IMG/VR virus record: IMGVR_UViG_3300024054_000064
Location: 1-20,196 of that record
Direction: 5' to 3' (one strand)
DNA length: 20,196 bases
From: a virus
In this document: in pieces, positions 12,634-19,828 of the stretch
Numbering within the stretch: the stretch's first letter is position 1
Layout: each line of letters begins with the position of its first letter
Translations under genes and position numbers: made by a program
Notes under the pieces: model-generated
Database searches by the model: none
What the model was told of the DNA's origin: nothing
The model's input: only the letters and a program-made list of their open reading frames with translations

Positions 12634-15083
12634 TTCTGAAACGCCTGCCCGTTCGGGGCGCGTCCGGGCGGCTCCGTCGGCGGAGTCGCTACCTGTGGCG
12701 CGGCCGTTGGGGTCCGTACCCCTGCCAGGTCCTTTTGGGTCCTGAGCTTCATCACCGTCTGCGCCAGGTCCGCCTTGACTTTGTCTTGGGCGATTCCGCG
12801 CCGGTTGCTGTAGTCGAGGACGGCGAGGTTAAACCGCTCTTCCAGTTCCTTCATGCGGGCCGTATGCTCATTCCGGGTGCGCTCGGTCTCTGCCTGGACG
12901 TAGGCGGTATCCCGGTCGGTGTCGATCCTAGCCAAGGCCTCGTCGAGTTGCAGCCGGCGTTCCTCCATCTGTGCATCCAGCCGAGCCACTTGCAGGTCAA
13001 AGTCTCGATCGAGCTGCCGATTCTTGGCGTCGGCTTCGGCCCTGATTAGGGCGGCTTGGACCTGTGGCGGGGGCGGCGGCGGCGTCTCTTCGAGCTTCTT
13101 CTGCTCCTCCTCGCTGTACTGGAAGTCCTTGGGATTTAGATGCTTCGACCTGAGCACCTGTTCTATCCATCGCTTAGGATCGATCCCGAACACGGGCGCC
13201 GCCTTCGAGACCAGCTCGCTCATGCCCTGGATCGTCTGGTCCTGAATGACCCGCTCGACCAGAGCCGAGGACCCGTGGGCATTGATCTGGAAGTCGCCCT
13301 TCTCGTCGTCCGGTACGTCCGGGTCGAGCATCAGCCACTCATACAAACTCCTGATCAGCGGCTCCGTCCCGAAATCGTCATAGTTGTTGGCGATGGCTCG
13401 GAGGAGCTGGTTGGCGTTGTTGTTCTGAATTTGCGTGGCGCCGAAGGTGTTCGGGGTCGTCGGGCCGGATTGCCCTTGCGTGATGAGCGGAATACTCGTC
13501 GATTCCTCCGCCAGCCGGAAGGCGAACTCGATGATCTTGAGCATCTGGGCGGTATCGTTAGGCACGGTAAACGCGCCGAACGCTTTGGTGACGTCGGCGG
13601 TGCCCTGCTTCGCCAGCCAGATTTTTTGGGCGTAGAGCAGCCACTCTTTGTCGGCGGGGTCCACCAGCTCCCGGTTGACGACAATCTGCGTACCTGCGCC
13701 CGCATTGTTGAGCATCGCCCGCACGGCAGCCTTGATGATCTTCTGCGCCGCGATCATCTGCTCACCCACCCCGATCCCCGCCCAGTAGTCGTCTCGCTCC
13801 AACCACGGGATCGCCTGGTAGGGGAACCGGCCGGAGTCCAGCATGTTCACGGAGGCGTAGACCGCCGTGTCGTTAATGAGCGTGACCACGGCATAGACAT
13901 CCGCTTGCTCCTCCGGGATACCCACCAGCGCCTCGGGATTCATCAGCTCTAGCTCGTCGCGGGTGATCGTCCCGTGGAAATACCAGACCTCGAAGCGGTG
14001 GCGTTCATCCTGTTGGATGTCCTTGTTGGCATAGGTGTCCGTGGTTGCGTACTGCGGGCCCTGCGCCAGCACCAGGTCAATCAAGTCCTGGTGGTAGCCC
14101 TTGCGCTTCTTGAGGGCGCGGACCTGCTTGGGCGAGAACCGGTCCACCTCGAAGATGTAGTCGCCATCGTGGATGTTCTCCCCGCACGCGGGGTCCGGGT
14201 AGAGATCCCACGGCTTGATCCGCCGAACCGCCGGCTGCACCCTCTCGGAGAGCTGATACATGATGCGGTCTTTCGCCCCGTTCTGCCCCTTGAGCACAGA
14301 CACCGACTGCCCTCTGACCCGCGAGGCAAACGGGCCCTTGAGCACGCCGACTCCATACGTGGCCATGTCGCGGATGACCCGCCGGGCTTCCTTGCGGTAG
14401 CCGCACTCGACGAGCCAGTCCTCGATGCGTCGCTCCGCCTTCTTCGCCTTCTCCTCCGCCAGCCGGTACGCCTCTTCGACCAGGTCCTTGGTCGTCAGGG
14501 GCACGCGGGGCGGCCACGTCTCCGGTTGGGGCTCCGGGGCTTGGCCAGCCGCCAGTCCAGTCATTTGTCTGGTTTCCTCTGGTGTGGCGGCTCGGTCCAG
14601 GAACATGCCGGGCACACTTCGGGATTCCACGGGCGTCAGATCGTCCTGCCCTTTCGCCAAGTCCGGGATCGGGGTCGGCGAAAAACTGAACGACTTGTCA
14701 TCTGGCGAAATAATGCTCTCGCTGACCTTGGCCGCACCGGCATCGACATACCGCGAGGTCAGCGGCGGAAAGACCGTGGACCGACGGTGCGCCGACTGGC
14801 CTGGCTGATCGGCCACGACCGGCCCGTCCTTCGTCATCGGCTTGACCCATTTGTTCGCGCCAAAGGCGCCCTGATTCGCCTCGTCGCGGCCGATGTAGGC
14901 GTCCCGGCAGACCTCCCACACATCCTCAATCCCGCAGCCCCGCCGATGTGCGATCGCCTCCTTCCGCTTGTCGGCGATGGCCCGCCCAAACGCCTCCAGC
15001 CTTCGCTTGACGGACTCCTCCCGTTCGGCGACTGGCCGAAGCAGCCGCTTAACCGCGTCCGGCAATTCGAAGCTCAGGTCCAT
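12630..15083 (-). CDS. Portal protein (head-tail connector)
   Basis: An 817-residue protein, long for a portal. Starts ATG 15083 with GGGAG four bases upstream; that site overlaps the previous gene's stop. The N-terminal half has the helical and loop pattern of podovirus-type portals: RRSTVFPPLTSRYVDAGAAK, then GYRKEARRVIRDMATYGVGVLKGP, RIKPWDLYPDPACG, then RFPYQAIPWLERDDYWAGIGVGEQM and AAQKIIKAAVRAMLNNAG. From about residue 658 there is EEEQKKLEE, a six-Pro stretch, a charged coiled coil (about 675-780) and a Pro-rich tail. The coiled coil resembles the C-terminal barrel helices of large portals. The protein forms the dodecameric gate for DNA entry and exit. Confidence 0.85.
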   Translation of the reverse strand: MDLSFELPDAVKRLLRPVAEREESVKRRLEAFGRAIADKRKEAIAHRRGCGIEDVWEVCRDAYIGRDEANQGAFGANKWVKPMTKDGPVVADQPGQSAHRRSTVFPPLTSRYVDAGAAKVSESIISPDDKSFSFSPTPIPDLAKGQDDLTPVESRSVPGMFLDRAATPEETRQMTGLAAGQAPEPQPETWPPRVPLTTKDLVEEAYRLAEEKAKKAERRIEDWLVECGYRKEARRVIRDMATYGVGVLKGPFASRVRGQSVSVLKGQNGAKDRIMYQLSERVQPAVRRIKPWDLYPDPACGENIHDGDYIFEVDRFSPKQVRALKKRKGYHQDLIDLVLAQGPQYATTDTYANKDIQQDERHRFEVWYFHGTITRDELELMNPEALVGIPEEQADVYAVVTLINDTAVYASVNMLDSGRFPYQAIPWLERDDYWAGIGVGEQMIAAQKIIKAAVRAMLNNAGAGTQIVVNRELVDPADKEWLLYAQKIWLAKQGTADVTKAFGAFTVPNDTAQMLKIIEFAFRLAEESTSIPLITQGQSGPTTPNTFGATQIQNNNANQLLRAIANNYDDFGTEPLIRSLYEWLMLDPDVPDDEKGDFQINAHGSSALVERVIQDQTIQGMSELVSKAAPVFGIDPKRWIEQVLRSKHLNPKDFQYSEEEQKKLEETPPPPPPQVQAALIRAEADAKNRQLDRDFDLQVARLDAQMEERRLQLDEALARIDTDRDTAYVQAETERTRNEHTARMKELEERFNLAVLDYSNRRGIAQDKVKADLAQTVMKLRTQKDLAGVRTPTAAPQVATPPTEPPGRAPNGQAFQK

Positions 15084-15091
15084 CTGGCTCC

Positions 15092-15370
15092 CTACTGCAC
15101 CGGCTTGAAGGCCACCACCGGCTCAGAGCACCCCGCCAACTTGCCGTCGCTGCCCTTCCGGCAGGTCCACGAAATCTCGGCTGACCCGTAGGTGGCGCCG
15201 TCCTTCGAGATGATCCCGGTCACTTTCCACTCCCCGGCGCCCAAGGCCCCCACCGCCAGCTCGATCTTGTCTTGCAGCATCTCCAGCTTGTCGCGCTGAA
15301 ACGCGGCGCACCCGCTCAGTGTGACCAGGAGCACGCCGGCCAGGAACGTCTCAGCACCATCGCGTTGCAC
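15092..15370 (-). CDS. Small lipoprotein with an anomalous start
   Basis: From GTG 15370 this gives 92 residues: a hydrophobic segment (FLAGVLLVTLSGC) with lipobox LSGC and acylated Cys about residue 21. A short periplasmic domain follows, with a coil (DKLEMLQDKIELAVG), a beta part with GEWKVTGIISKDGATYGSAEISWTC, and a second Cys (KLAGC). The n-region from this GTG is acidic (QRDGAET), which is poor for a lipoprotein signal, and the AAGGAG site is 12 bases away. The same site is ideally spaced for ATG 15375 or ATG 15360 in the next frame, which begins MVLRR. One extra base near 15348 would fuse it to FLAGVLL. A frameshift is therefore suspected. Role unknown. Confidence 0.6.
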   Translation of the reverse strand: MQRDGAETFLAGVLLVTLSGCAAFQRDKLEMLQDKIELAVGALGAGEWKVTGIISKDGATYGSAEISWTCRKGSDGKLAGCSEPVVAFKPVQ

Positions 15371-15425
15371 GTCATCGCTACTCTCCTTTCCGGTGTACCT
15401 CTCGCAACCCCCCGCAGCCCTCGAA

Positions 15426-15965
15426 TCAGCATCCCGCCATGTTCTCAACCGGGCAGACCGCGCCGGGCTCTAAATCGCTCTTGCCCCGCACGCCATGTTG
15501 CTCGCTCGGCCAGCAGTCCTCGATCCCGCGCAGCTCACACAGGCTCTTGGCGTGAAACTCCAGCGGGGTCCAGGACCAGCCGTTGCGGCGAAATTCCTTA
15601 TACTTCCCGCCCTCGACCTTCACCCCCTCGTACATCTGCACCCCGAACGACTCTCCCTTGCGCCTGGGGATCCCGCCCGGAAACCAGACATCCGACGTAA
15701 AGGGGTAGGGTCCCGTCATCCATTTGCTGTGGCGGAGTTGCCCAAAGGGAAACGCCTCTTCCACCCACATCTCGACCAGGACGGGCTCGCCCGGATAGAG
15801 CCGAATGTCGTGGCGGTTCTGCTCGGTCTGATAGCCGAGCGTCGTGTCAGACTTGAGCGACGGGTCCGGGATATAGACCCGCGTGTGCGGCAAGGCGCAC
15901 CCCGCGAGGAGTGCGCCCGCCAGACACAACCCGATGAACCTGCTCCGGCTACGCCGGGTTTCCAT
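15426..15965 (-). CDS. Lipoprotein of unknown function
   Basis: A 179-residue product from ATG 15965, overlapping the beta-helix gene by 17 bases. The signal is textbook: METRRSRSRFIG, hydrophobic core, LLAGC with the acylated Cys at 23. Gly22/Ala21 fit the lipobox. The mature part is aromatic and basic, with VYIPDPSLKS, LYPGEPVLVEMWVEEAFPFG, WMTGPYPFTSDVWFPGG and several Cys near the end (SLCELRGIEDCW, VCPVENMAGC). It would sit on the outer membrane facing the periplasm. Phage lipoproteins here can block superinfection or aid lysis, but no family is recognised. In-frame ATG 16004 lies upstream but would put 13 extra residues before the signal. Confidence 0.7.
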   Translation of the reverse strand: METRRSRSRFIGLCLAGALLAGCALPHTRVYIPDPSLKSDTTLGYQTEQNRHDIRLYPGEPVLVEMWVEEAFPFGQLRHSKWMTGPYPFTSDVWFPGGIPRRKGESFGVQMYEGVKVEGGKYKEFRRNGWSWTPLEFHAKSLCELRGIEDCWPSEQHGVRGKSDLEPGAVCPVENMAGC

Positions 15966-16884
15966 GTCGCAGCCCGCCCACGTTCCAGTTGTTAACCCAC
16001 TCATCGTTGCTGCCCGCGTAGTACCCGCCGGCGTTCGAGAACGTGCCACCGACGAAGCATTGATGTACGAGGTTGCGGCCAGTCGTCCCGTTGCGGAGGT
16101 CCAGCTTGACGGTCGCGGTCTTGCTCCCGCCTTGAGCTTGGAACCGGCAGCCCACCACCTCGCTGTCGTTCAGCCGGGCAACCACATGGTTGTCGTTGTT
16201 GAAGAACCGGCAGCCGGCCAGCATCCACCGCTTCGGATCCCCGTTGACGCACCGGATCGGGGTGTCCATGTCGTGCGCGAACACATTGATCACGCACACA
16301 TTGTCGATATCGCTGGCGTCCAGGAGGTACTTGCCGGTGTTGCCCTCGATGTTCACAAGCCAGAGATCGGCCGGGTTGACGGCCCCGGAGGTACGATGCG
16401 CCTTGATGAACGCCTTGGTCTCCCCCGCCTCCGCCTTGAAGTTGGAGAATATGCACCCCTTGGCCTGGAGCGTGATGGCAATGGCATCGGAGCTGGGATT
16501 CCAGATGCACTGGGTCCCGTAGTGCTGGCCCATGCCGTAGATGTGGACGCCCACCTTGTTCAAGGTTAGGCCCGATTCCGTACACCGTCCGACAAACCCG
16601 ATCGAGTCGTAGTTCTGAGCCGCCGTGATGGCGGCGGACATCGTCAGCAGGGGAGTTTCCGGGCTCAGGCCGTCGTTGCTGGCCGACCCTTTTCCGCCGT
16701 CTGACGCGCTGCGGAAGTCCACATACCGGGGCGTCCCCGACTTTTGCTCCAGCATGGAGTCTTCCAGCCAGATCGTGTCGCGCTTGCCGGTGTGGTCCTG
16801 GACGCCACGGGGGCGGCCGGTCTTGTCGCAGAGGATCGTCAGGTAGGGAGAGACGAAGAGGGGATTCATGTCTGTCCGCGGCAT
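15949..16884 (-). CDS. Right-handed beta-helix protein, tailspike or polysaccharide-binding candidate
   Basis: A 311-residue protein. AAGGAGGTG lies four bases before ATG 16884. The N-terminal 50 residues include PYLTILCDKTGRPRG. The region after YVDFRSASDGGKGSASNDGLSPETPLLTMSAA is the typical lead into a beta-helix: a Y(V)D ... G ... N(D)G ... PF/L pattern before helix stacking. Repeated short strands follow (IGFVGRCTESGLTL, VHIYGMGQHYG, CIFSNFKAEAGE, LWLVNIEGNTG, VCVINVFAHDMD, WMLAGCRFFNNDNHVVARL, EVVGCRFQAQGG). This fold occurs in tailspikes and sugar lyases. No catalytic pair can be assigned. It is placed before the portal rather than after the tail genes, so a virion role is inferred. 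Confidence 0.7.
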   Translation of the reverse strand: MPRTDMNPLFVSPYLTILCDKTGRPRGVQDHTGKRDTIWLEDSMLEQKSGTPRYVDFRSASDGGKGSASNDGLSPETPLLTMSAAITAAQNYDSIGFVGRCTESGLTLNKVGVHIYGMGQHYGTQCIWNPSSDAIAITLQAKGCIFSNFKAEAGETKAFIKAHRTSGAVNPADLWLVNIEGNTGKYLLDASDIDNVCVINVFAHDMDTPIRCVNGDPKRWMLAGCRFFNNDNHVVARLNDSEVVGCRFQAQGGSKTATVKLDLRNGTTGRNLVHQCFVGGTFSNAGGYYAGSNDEWVNNWNVGGLRHGNPA

Positions 16885-16900
16885 TGGGCACCTCCTTGAG

Positions 16901-16949
16901 AAAAAGAAAAAGCCCTACCGAACCGGTCAATGACCGGCTCGATAGGGCT
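16901..16949 (-). terminator. Strong intrinsic terminator before the beta-helix gene
   Basis: On the minus strand AGCCCTATCGAGCCGGTCA and TGACCGGTTCGGTAGGGCT (16949-16931 and 16929-16911) pair over 19 positions with one base between, so the tip must open. A T-rich run TTTTTCTTTTT follows (16910-16900). The two non-Watson-Crick pairs are U-G and G-U in minus-strand RNA, whereas plus-strand RNA would have C-A mismatches. This supports a minus-strand terminator. It lies between the terminase/regulator block and the virion genes. The next gene's ribosome site begins within a few bases of the T-run. Confidence 0.85.
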
Positions 16950-16982
16950 CAGGTGCTTCCCGCGCTCCCTATCGGAGGGCTA
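16940..16982 (-). promoter_or_regulatory. Possible antiterminator hairpin competing with the terminator
   Basis: CGATAGGG (16974-16967) can pair with CCCTATCG (16947-16940), which is the 5' part of the terminator stem. The two folds are mutually exclusive. An upstream CCCT (16979-16976), touching the stop codon of the preceding gene, could pair with AGGG of the first arm and release the terminator. The arrangement resembles an attenuator. The 8-bp match is perfect, but no ligand or leader peptide is seen beyond the upstream gene itself. Confidence 0.4.
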
Positions 16983-17159
16983 TGTTAGATTCACCGGGAG
17001 GTGCTTCCCTGGTGGATATCCGCGACCATCGCGGATATAGACAACCTTCGAGTTTTGAAACATCAGCTCGATCGGCCCAAAAACATCCTTGGCCTTGTAG
17101 AGCGCACGGATCATCTCAACCACTTCGTCAACTGTGTGGTACGGCTCCCGCTCCCGCAT
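16980..17159 (-). CDS. Short unknown protein preceding the terminator
   Basis: A 59-residue product from ATG 17159, chosen because GGAG lies seven bases upstream. The in-frame GTG 17183 would add eight residues, but its GGAG is only one base away. The sequence is MREREPYHTVDEVVEMIRALYKA... with one amphipathic helix (VDEVVEMIRALYKAKDVFG), two short strands (IELMFQNSKVVYIRDG) and a Pro/Gly end. It overlaps the upstream gene by 32 bases in another frame. I do not recognise the family. Its TAG stop is the first element of the attenuator-like leader. Confidence 0.55.
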   Translation of the reverse strand: MREREPYHTVDEVVEMIRALYKAKDVFGPIELMFQNSKVVYIRDGRGYPPGKHLPVNLT

Positions 17160-17346
17160 CCAGTGGCTCCATACCCGTGGCACGCTCCTGGGCGGTCAGC
17201 GTTAAGTCGGTCAGCCGCCCCTGTCCGCTGTCCGCAATCTCCAACAGATACTCATGCCCCCGCTCGACCCGCAACCGAGGCACGTTGAGACCCTCCACGA
17301 CCGACAACTGCCCCGTGAAGGCAGCGGTGAACCGGCGGGTCCTCAT
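17128..17346 (-). CDS. Short beta-rich unknown protein
   Basis: A 72-residue product; ATG 17346 overlaps the upstream stop as ATGA. It reads MRTRRFTAAFTGQLSVVEGL, then VPRLRVERGHEYLLEIADSG and LTDLTLTAQERATG, with alternating hydrophobic residues typical of small beta-barrels or sheets. The C-terminus (MEPLDAGAGAVPHS) is low-complexity and is encoded where the next gene begins. An earlier in-frame ATG (17376) would ignore the coupling. No family is recognised. Confidence 0.6.
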   Translation of the reverse strand: MRTRRFTAAFTGQLSVVEGLNVPRLRVERGHEYLLEIADSGQGRLTDLTLTAQERATGMEPLDAGAGAVPHS

Positions 17347-17648
17347 GCGGGCCTCACCATCCATCGTTGAGCCCACTCACACTGCCGGCGTAATTCCCGA
17401 TGGAGAATTTGACTGACTCGTTGCTGGCTCACATCAAAGAGAGGACCGATTTCCGCGGTGGCCATGCCCACCAGGTATGCCATGACCACACACCGCGCTC
17501 GCTCTCGCGCACGAGAGTCAGCAACCCGCGCTGGTCTCGGTCCTCGGAGCCAGAGCAGCCGCGGCACAGCGTCCGTGAACCGGCGAAATGCCGCCAGGCT
17601 CACCCTGCTACCCGTGACAGGATCGAGAACATGCTCATTCCAGCTCAT
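17343..17648 (-). CDS. Helix-turn-helix DNA-binding protein, sigma region 4-like
   Basis: A 101-residue protein with ATG 17648 overlapping the upstream stop as ATGA. Residues about 46-86 read RARERARCVVMAYLVGMATAEIGPLFDVSQQRVSQILHRELRRQ. This contains a helix, a turn (FDVSQQ) and a recognition helix (RVSQILHREL), like sigma-70 region 4 or related HTH domains. The family binds DNA and often tunes transcription. Its place at the end of the terminase block, one gene-pair before a terminator, makes a late-gene regulator possible. That link is inference; no operator is identified. Confidence 0.75.
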   Translation of the reverse strand: MSWNEHVLDPVTGSRVSLAAFRRFTDAVPRLLWLRGPRPARVADSRARERARCVVMAYLVGMATAEIGPLFDVSQQRVSQILHRELRRQCEWAQRWMVRPA

Positions 17649-17911
17649 TGTGCCCCGGCCTCAAGTTTCTTCACCTTGGCCTCCAGCACCCTATTGGCTT
17701 CCAGGAGTGCCTGCACCCGCGCCGCAAAGTAGGCCGCCTCGGTTTGTGCGTTCGCCCGGTCCTTCACGAGCAGCTCCAGATAGGCCCGGCATTGGGTAAG
17801 GGGATCGACAGGAGGAGCCTCTTGGGCCTCCAAACGAGCAACTACCAGCATCCCCACCAGAAGCAGGATCGTGACCGCAAGAATGGTCTCGTTTCGTATG
17901 GACCGCTTCAT
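17645..17911 (-). CDS. Membrane-anchored coiled-coil protein (i-spanin-like topology)
   Basis: An 88-residue product from ATG 17911, three bases after the upstream TAA, with GGGAG about 11 bases upstream. A TTG one codon earlier is possible. It has a short basic N-terminus (MKRSIRNE), one hydrophobic span (about 9-25, TILAVTILLLVGMLVVARL), a Pro-rich break (EAPPVDP) and a long charged coiled coil (about 38-85, ending NRVLEAKVKKLEA). This is the topology of an Rz-type inner-membrane spanin or a signal-anchored coil. It is far from the main lysis block and lacks an overlapping lipoprotein. Lysis is therefore only one option. Confidence 0.65.
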   Translation of the reverse strand: MKRSIRNETILAVTILLLVGMLVVARLEAQEAPPVDPLTQCRAYLELLVKDRANAQTEAAYFAARVQALLEANRVLEAKVKKLEAGAQ

Positions 17912-17914
17912 CAA

Positions 17915-18202
17915 TTAAATCGCTCCCGTCGGCGCCAAGACCAGCGTACAATCCACCGTGCCGCCGATCGTGATATAGAGTCCGGTCTTGAACTGCACCG
18001 GGATGAAATACCACGTGGCGGCGACTGGCGTAAACGTATTCACCAGGACCGTCCCCGAGGCGGCGGTATTGTCCCAGAGCTTGATCGTTGGCGTCGCGGA
18101 CGCCGAGGCCACAAAAATGCCGAGAAGTGCCCCAGCCCCATAGCGGACCACCTGGCTGCTGGTGGTATTAAGTGGCTCTCCTACTTGGATGGTTGGCTCC
18201 AT
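17915..18202 (-). CDS. Small beta-sandwich-like phage protein
   Basis: A 95-residue protein with AAGGAG five bases before ATG 18202, 12 bases after the terminase stop. The core GAGALLGIFVASASATPTIKLWDN, then ASGTVLVNTFTPVAATWYFIPVQF, then TGLYITIGGTVDCTLVL is a pattern I know from short conserved phage proteins of unknown detail, likely beta-sandwich and possibly a virion decoration. No transmembrane or catalytic feature is present. The function is not established here. Confidence 0.65.
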   Translation of the reverse strand: MEPTIQVGEPLNTTSSQVVRYGAGALLGIFVASASATPTIKLWDNTAASGTVLVNTFTPVAATWYFIPVQFKTGLYITIGGTVDCTLVLAPTGAI

Positions 18203-18214
18203 AACGTCTCCTTA

Positions 18215-19516
18215 TTACCCCAGCACCCCCGTCGCCGAATCGAACGGCTCGTAGGCGGGCACGTGGACTGGCCGAGGGTCAATCTCATTCGTCATGGACT
18301 CCGCCGCCTGGGCGGTGTAGCGAAACATATCTGCCGCGTGCGAGTGCTCATCGTGTAAGGGATCTCCGATGACCCCGGCTTTGCTCACGTGGCGCCGGTA
18401 TCGCTTGACGTGCTCGATGAACGCGGCCATCGCGTCAGCATCCAGATACGTCTGCCCGAACATCATCTTCGCGGCCTTGATCCCCGCCTCGACCGTGGGC
18501 AGCTTCGGGATGGCCTGCACCGTAAACCCAGCGGCCCTGAAAATCTCCTCCGCGCTTTTCCCCGTCGGATGCTGATAGTTCTGGACAAACCCGTCCGCCG
18601 GCAGCCAGACGGCCCCCCAATTCAGCCGCATATCTTTGAGCGTGGCCGCAAACCAGTCAATCGTTTTGTCCCGCTCCTCGATATAGCCGATCCCGCGCAA
18701 GGCCCCGCCCGGGCCGCGTTGCCACAACCCGCAGACCATGTTCCAGCCCAAGTCAAACACCGCATGTACCTGTAGGCGTGGTTCGTAGGGGACCTGCGTA
18801 ATACGGCCCCGCTGAGACAGGGCGAGAATCTGTTGCGCGTAGATCGCGCCGGCAACCGCGCTGCGCGTCTGTCCTTCCCAGATATTGTTATATTCGTCCT
18901 CGTCGAGCGTGGCTTTCGCGTGTACTCGCTCACCCTCCAGCACGGCATTGAACCACGGATTATCGCGCCAGTTCATTTCCACCACCACCGCGTCCGGCGG
19001 CGGCTTCACGACGAACCGAAGATAGACCTCATCGGTGTCCAGTTCCGGGTTGAAACTGATCCAGATTTCGCTGTGTTCCTTGCGGATCGTGGGGACCAGG
19101 ATATTCCACGACTCCCCGGAGACAGTTTGGGCTTCCTCGATCCAGCAGATATCGACCCCTTCATACGACTTGATTGAGGTAACGGTGTGCTCCAGAAGGC
19201 CGGTGAAGGCAAACTCCGTCCCGTTCTTACCGAGGATCGCATGGTTGTAGACCGCATAGAAGTCAGAGAGGTCCAAGTCCTTGATCTGATCGGAGAGCAG
19301 CTTGTGGACCGATTCCTTGATTGACTCCTGCACTTCACGGGCGCACAGAATACGGAGCGGCTTCTCCGTGCCCAGCACTAGGAGTTGCCGCGCAAACGTC
19401 CAGCTCTTGGCGGAGCCACGGCCACCATGCACGACCTTGTAGCGGTGCGCGTCCCGGAGAAACCGCAATTTCTTCGGCAACTCCACGATCGTCTTGCGCT
19501 CAACCACCGCCGTCAC
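18215..19516 (-). CDS. terL: Terminase large subunit (PBSX-like)
   Basis: A 433-residue packaging motor protein. Starts GTG 19516, overlapping the small-subunit stop (GTGA). The ATPase domain shows Walker A GGRGSAKS (31-38), Walker B VDICWIEEAQ (121-130, with the catalytic Glu at 127 or 128) and a coupling motif SFNP (154-157). The C-terminal nuclease has the expected acidic residues: AVFDLGW (Asp255), LPADGF (Asp308) and HDEHSHAADMFRY (Asp396). It binds the small subunit and portal, cuts the concatemer and pumps DNA using ATP. Length and motifs match the PBSX-type family well. The gene is separated from the portal by about 3 kb of other genes, which is unusual, since the two are often adjacent. 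Confidence 0.93.
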   Translation of the reverse strand: MTAVVERKTIVELPKKLRFLRDAHRYKVVHGGRGSAKSWTFARQLLVLGTEKPLRILCAREVQESIKESVHKLLSDQIKDLDLSDFYAVYNHAILGKNGTEFAFTGLLEHTVTSIKSYEGVDICWIEEAQTVSGESWNILVPTIRKEHSEIWISFNPELDTDEVYLRFVVKPPPDAVVVEMNWRDNPWFNAVLEGERVHAKATLDEDEYNNIWEGQTRSAVAGAIYAQQILALSQRGRITQVPYEPRLQVHAVFDLGWNMVCGLWQRGPGGALRGIGYIEERDKTIDWFAATLKDMRLNWGAVWLPADGFVQNYQHPTGKSAEEIFRAAGFTVQAIPKLPTVEAGIKAAKMMFGQTYLDADAMAAFIEHVKRYRRHVSKAGVIGDPLHDEHSHAADMFRYTAQAAESMTNEIDPRPVHVPAYEPFDSATGVLG

Positions 19517-19782
19517 TTGTAGACTACCTCCAGGCTGTGCTGAATCGGATCGCCGTTCGTGCCCGTATGCTCATTCCGCTGCACCGCCTTCCCGTATGCC
19601 CGCTCGATGATAAACGTGGCGGCAGCAAGGCGCACGCTATCCTTATCGGCACTGAGCATGAGAGACTCGATCACCCCCAGGGCGGCGGATGTTCGCGCTT
19701 TACATGCGGCCTCTAGGTCGCATTCCTCCTGCGTCTTCTTTGGCCGGCCAGACGGATTCCCGGATCGCCCAGACTTGAACAT
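19513..19782 (-). CDS. Probable terminase small subunit
   Basis: An 89-residue product from ATG 19782. It opens MFKSGRSGNPSGRPKKTQEE, the FK(S/P)GxSGNP(A/S)GRPK start typical of small phage DNA-binding proteins next to large terminases, then a helical region (ALGVIESLMLSADKDSVRLA, AATFIIERAYGKAVQ). GGGAAG sits five bases before this ATG. Two earlier in-frame starts exist: ATG 19836, and TTG 19851 overlapping the previous stop. Neither has a good ribosome site. It overlaps the large subunit by four bases. Its role would be to recognise the packaging site; identity as TerS is inferred from position and length. Confidence 0.75.
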   Translation of the reverse strand: MFKSGRSGNPSGRPKKTQEECDLEAACKARTSAALGVIESLMLSADKDSVRLAAATFIIERAYGKAVQRNEHTGTNGDPIQHSLEVVYK

Positions 19783-19800
19783 GGTCGCTTCCCGGCCCGT

Positions 19801-19828
19801 TTGACCTGTTTTTGACCTGTTAGCAGGT
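19801..19828. repeat. Two 11-bp-phased direct repeats and an inverted repeat ahead of the small terminase gene
   Basis: TTGACCTGTT occurs at 19801-19810 and 19812-19821, so the copies are 11 bases apart, about one helical turn. The second copy overlaps an inverted repeat: ACCTG (19815-19819), four bases, CAGGT (19824-19828). If the small terminase starts at 19782, the element lies in its 65-base leader; if it starts earlier, the element is coding. It could be an operator or packaging site. Confidence 0.55.

Noticed and set aside
10248-15191. Long plus-strand open frames (for example 13974-15191, 13140-13952, 10248-11159, 11199-12101)
   Set aside because: They lie wholly opposite the portal, scaffold and capsid genes, have Arg/Pro/Leu-rich low-complexity products, and show no ribosome sites or recognisable domains. 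They are shadows of GC-rich coding sequence.
15966-16049. Longer lipoprotein start at 16049
   Set aside because: It would place 28 residues before a textbook signal peptide and lies deep inside the beta-helix gene.
16898-16935. Promoter-like TTGACC with a 17-base spacer to TCTTTT on the minus strand
   Set aside because: The -35-like word is just the terminator's 3' arm, and the -10-like word is the U-tract with only three matches to TATAAT. It is not strong enough to call.
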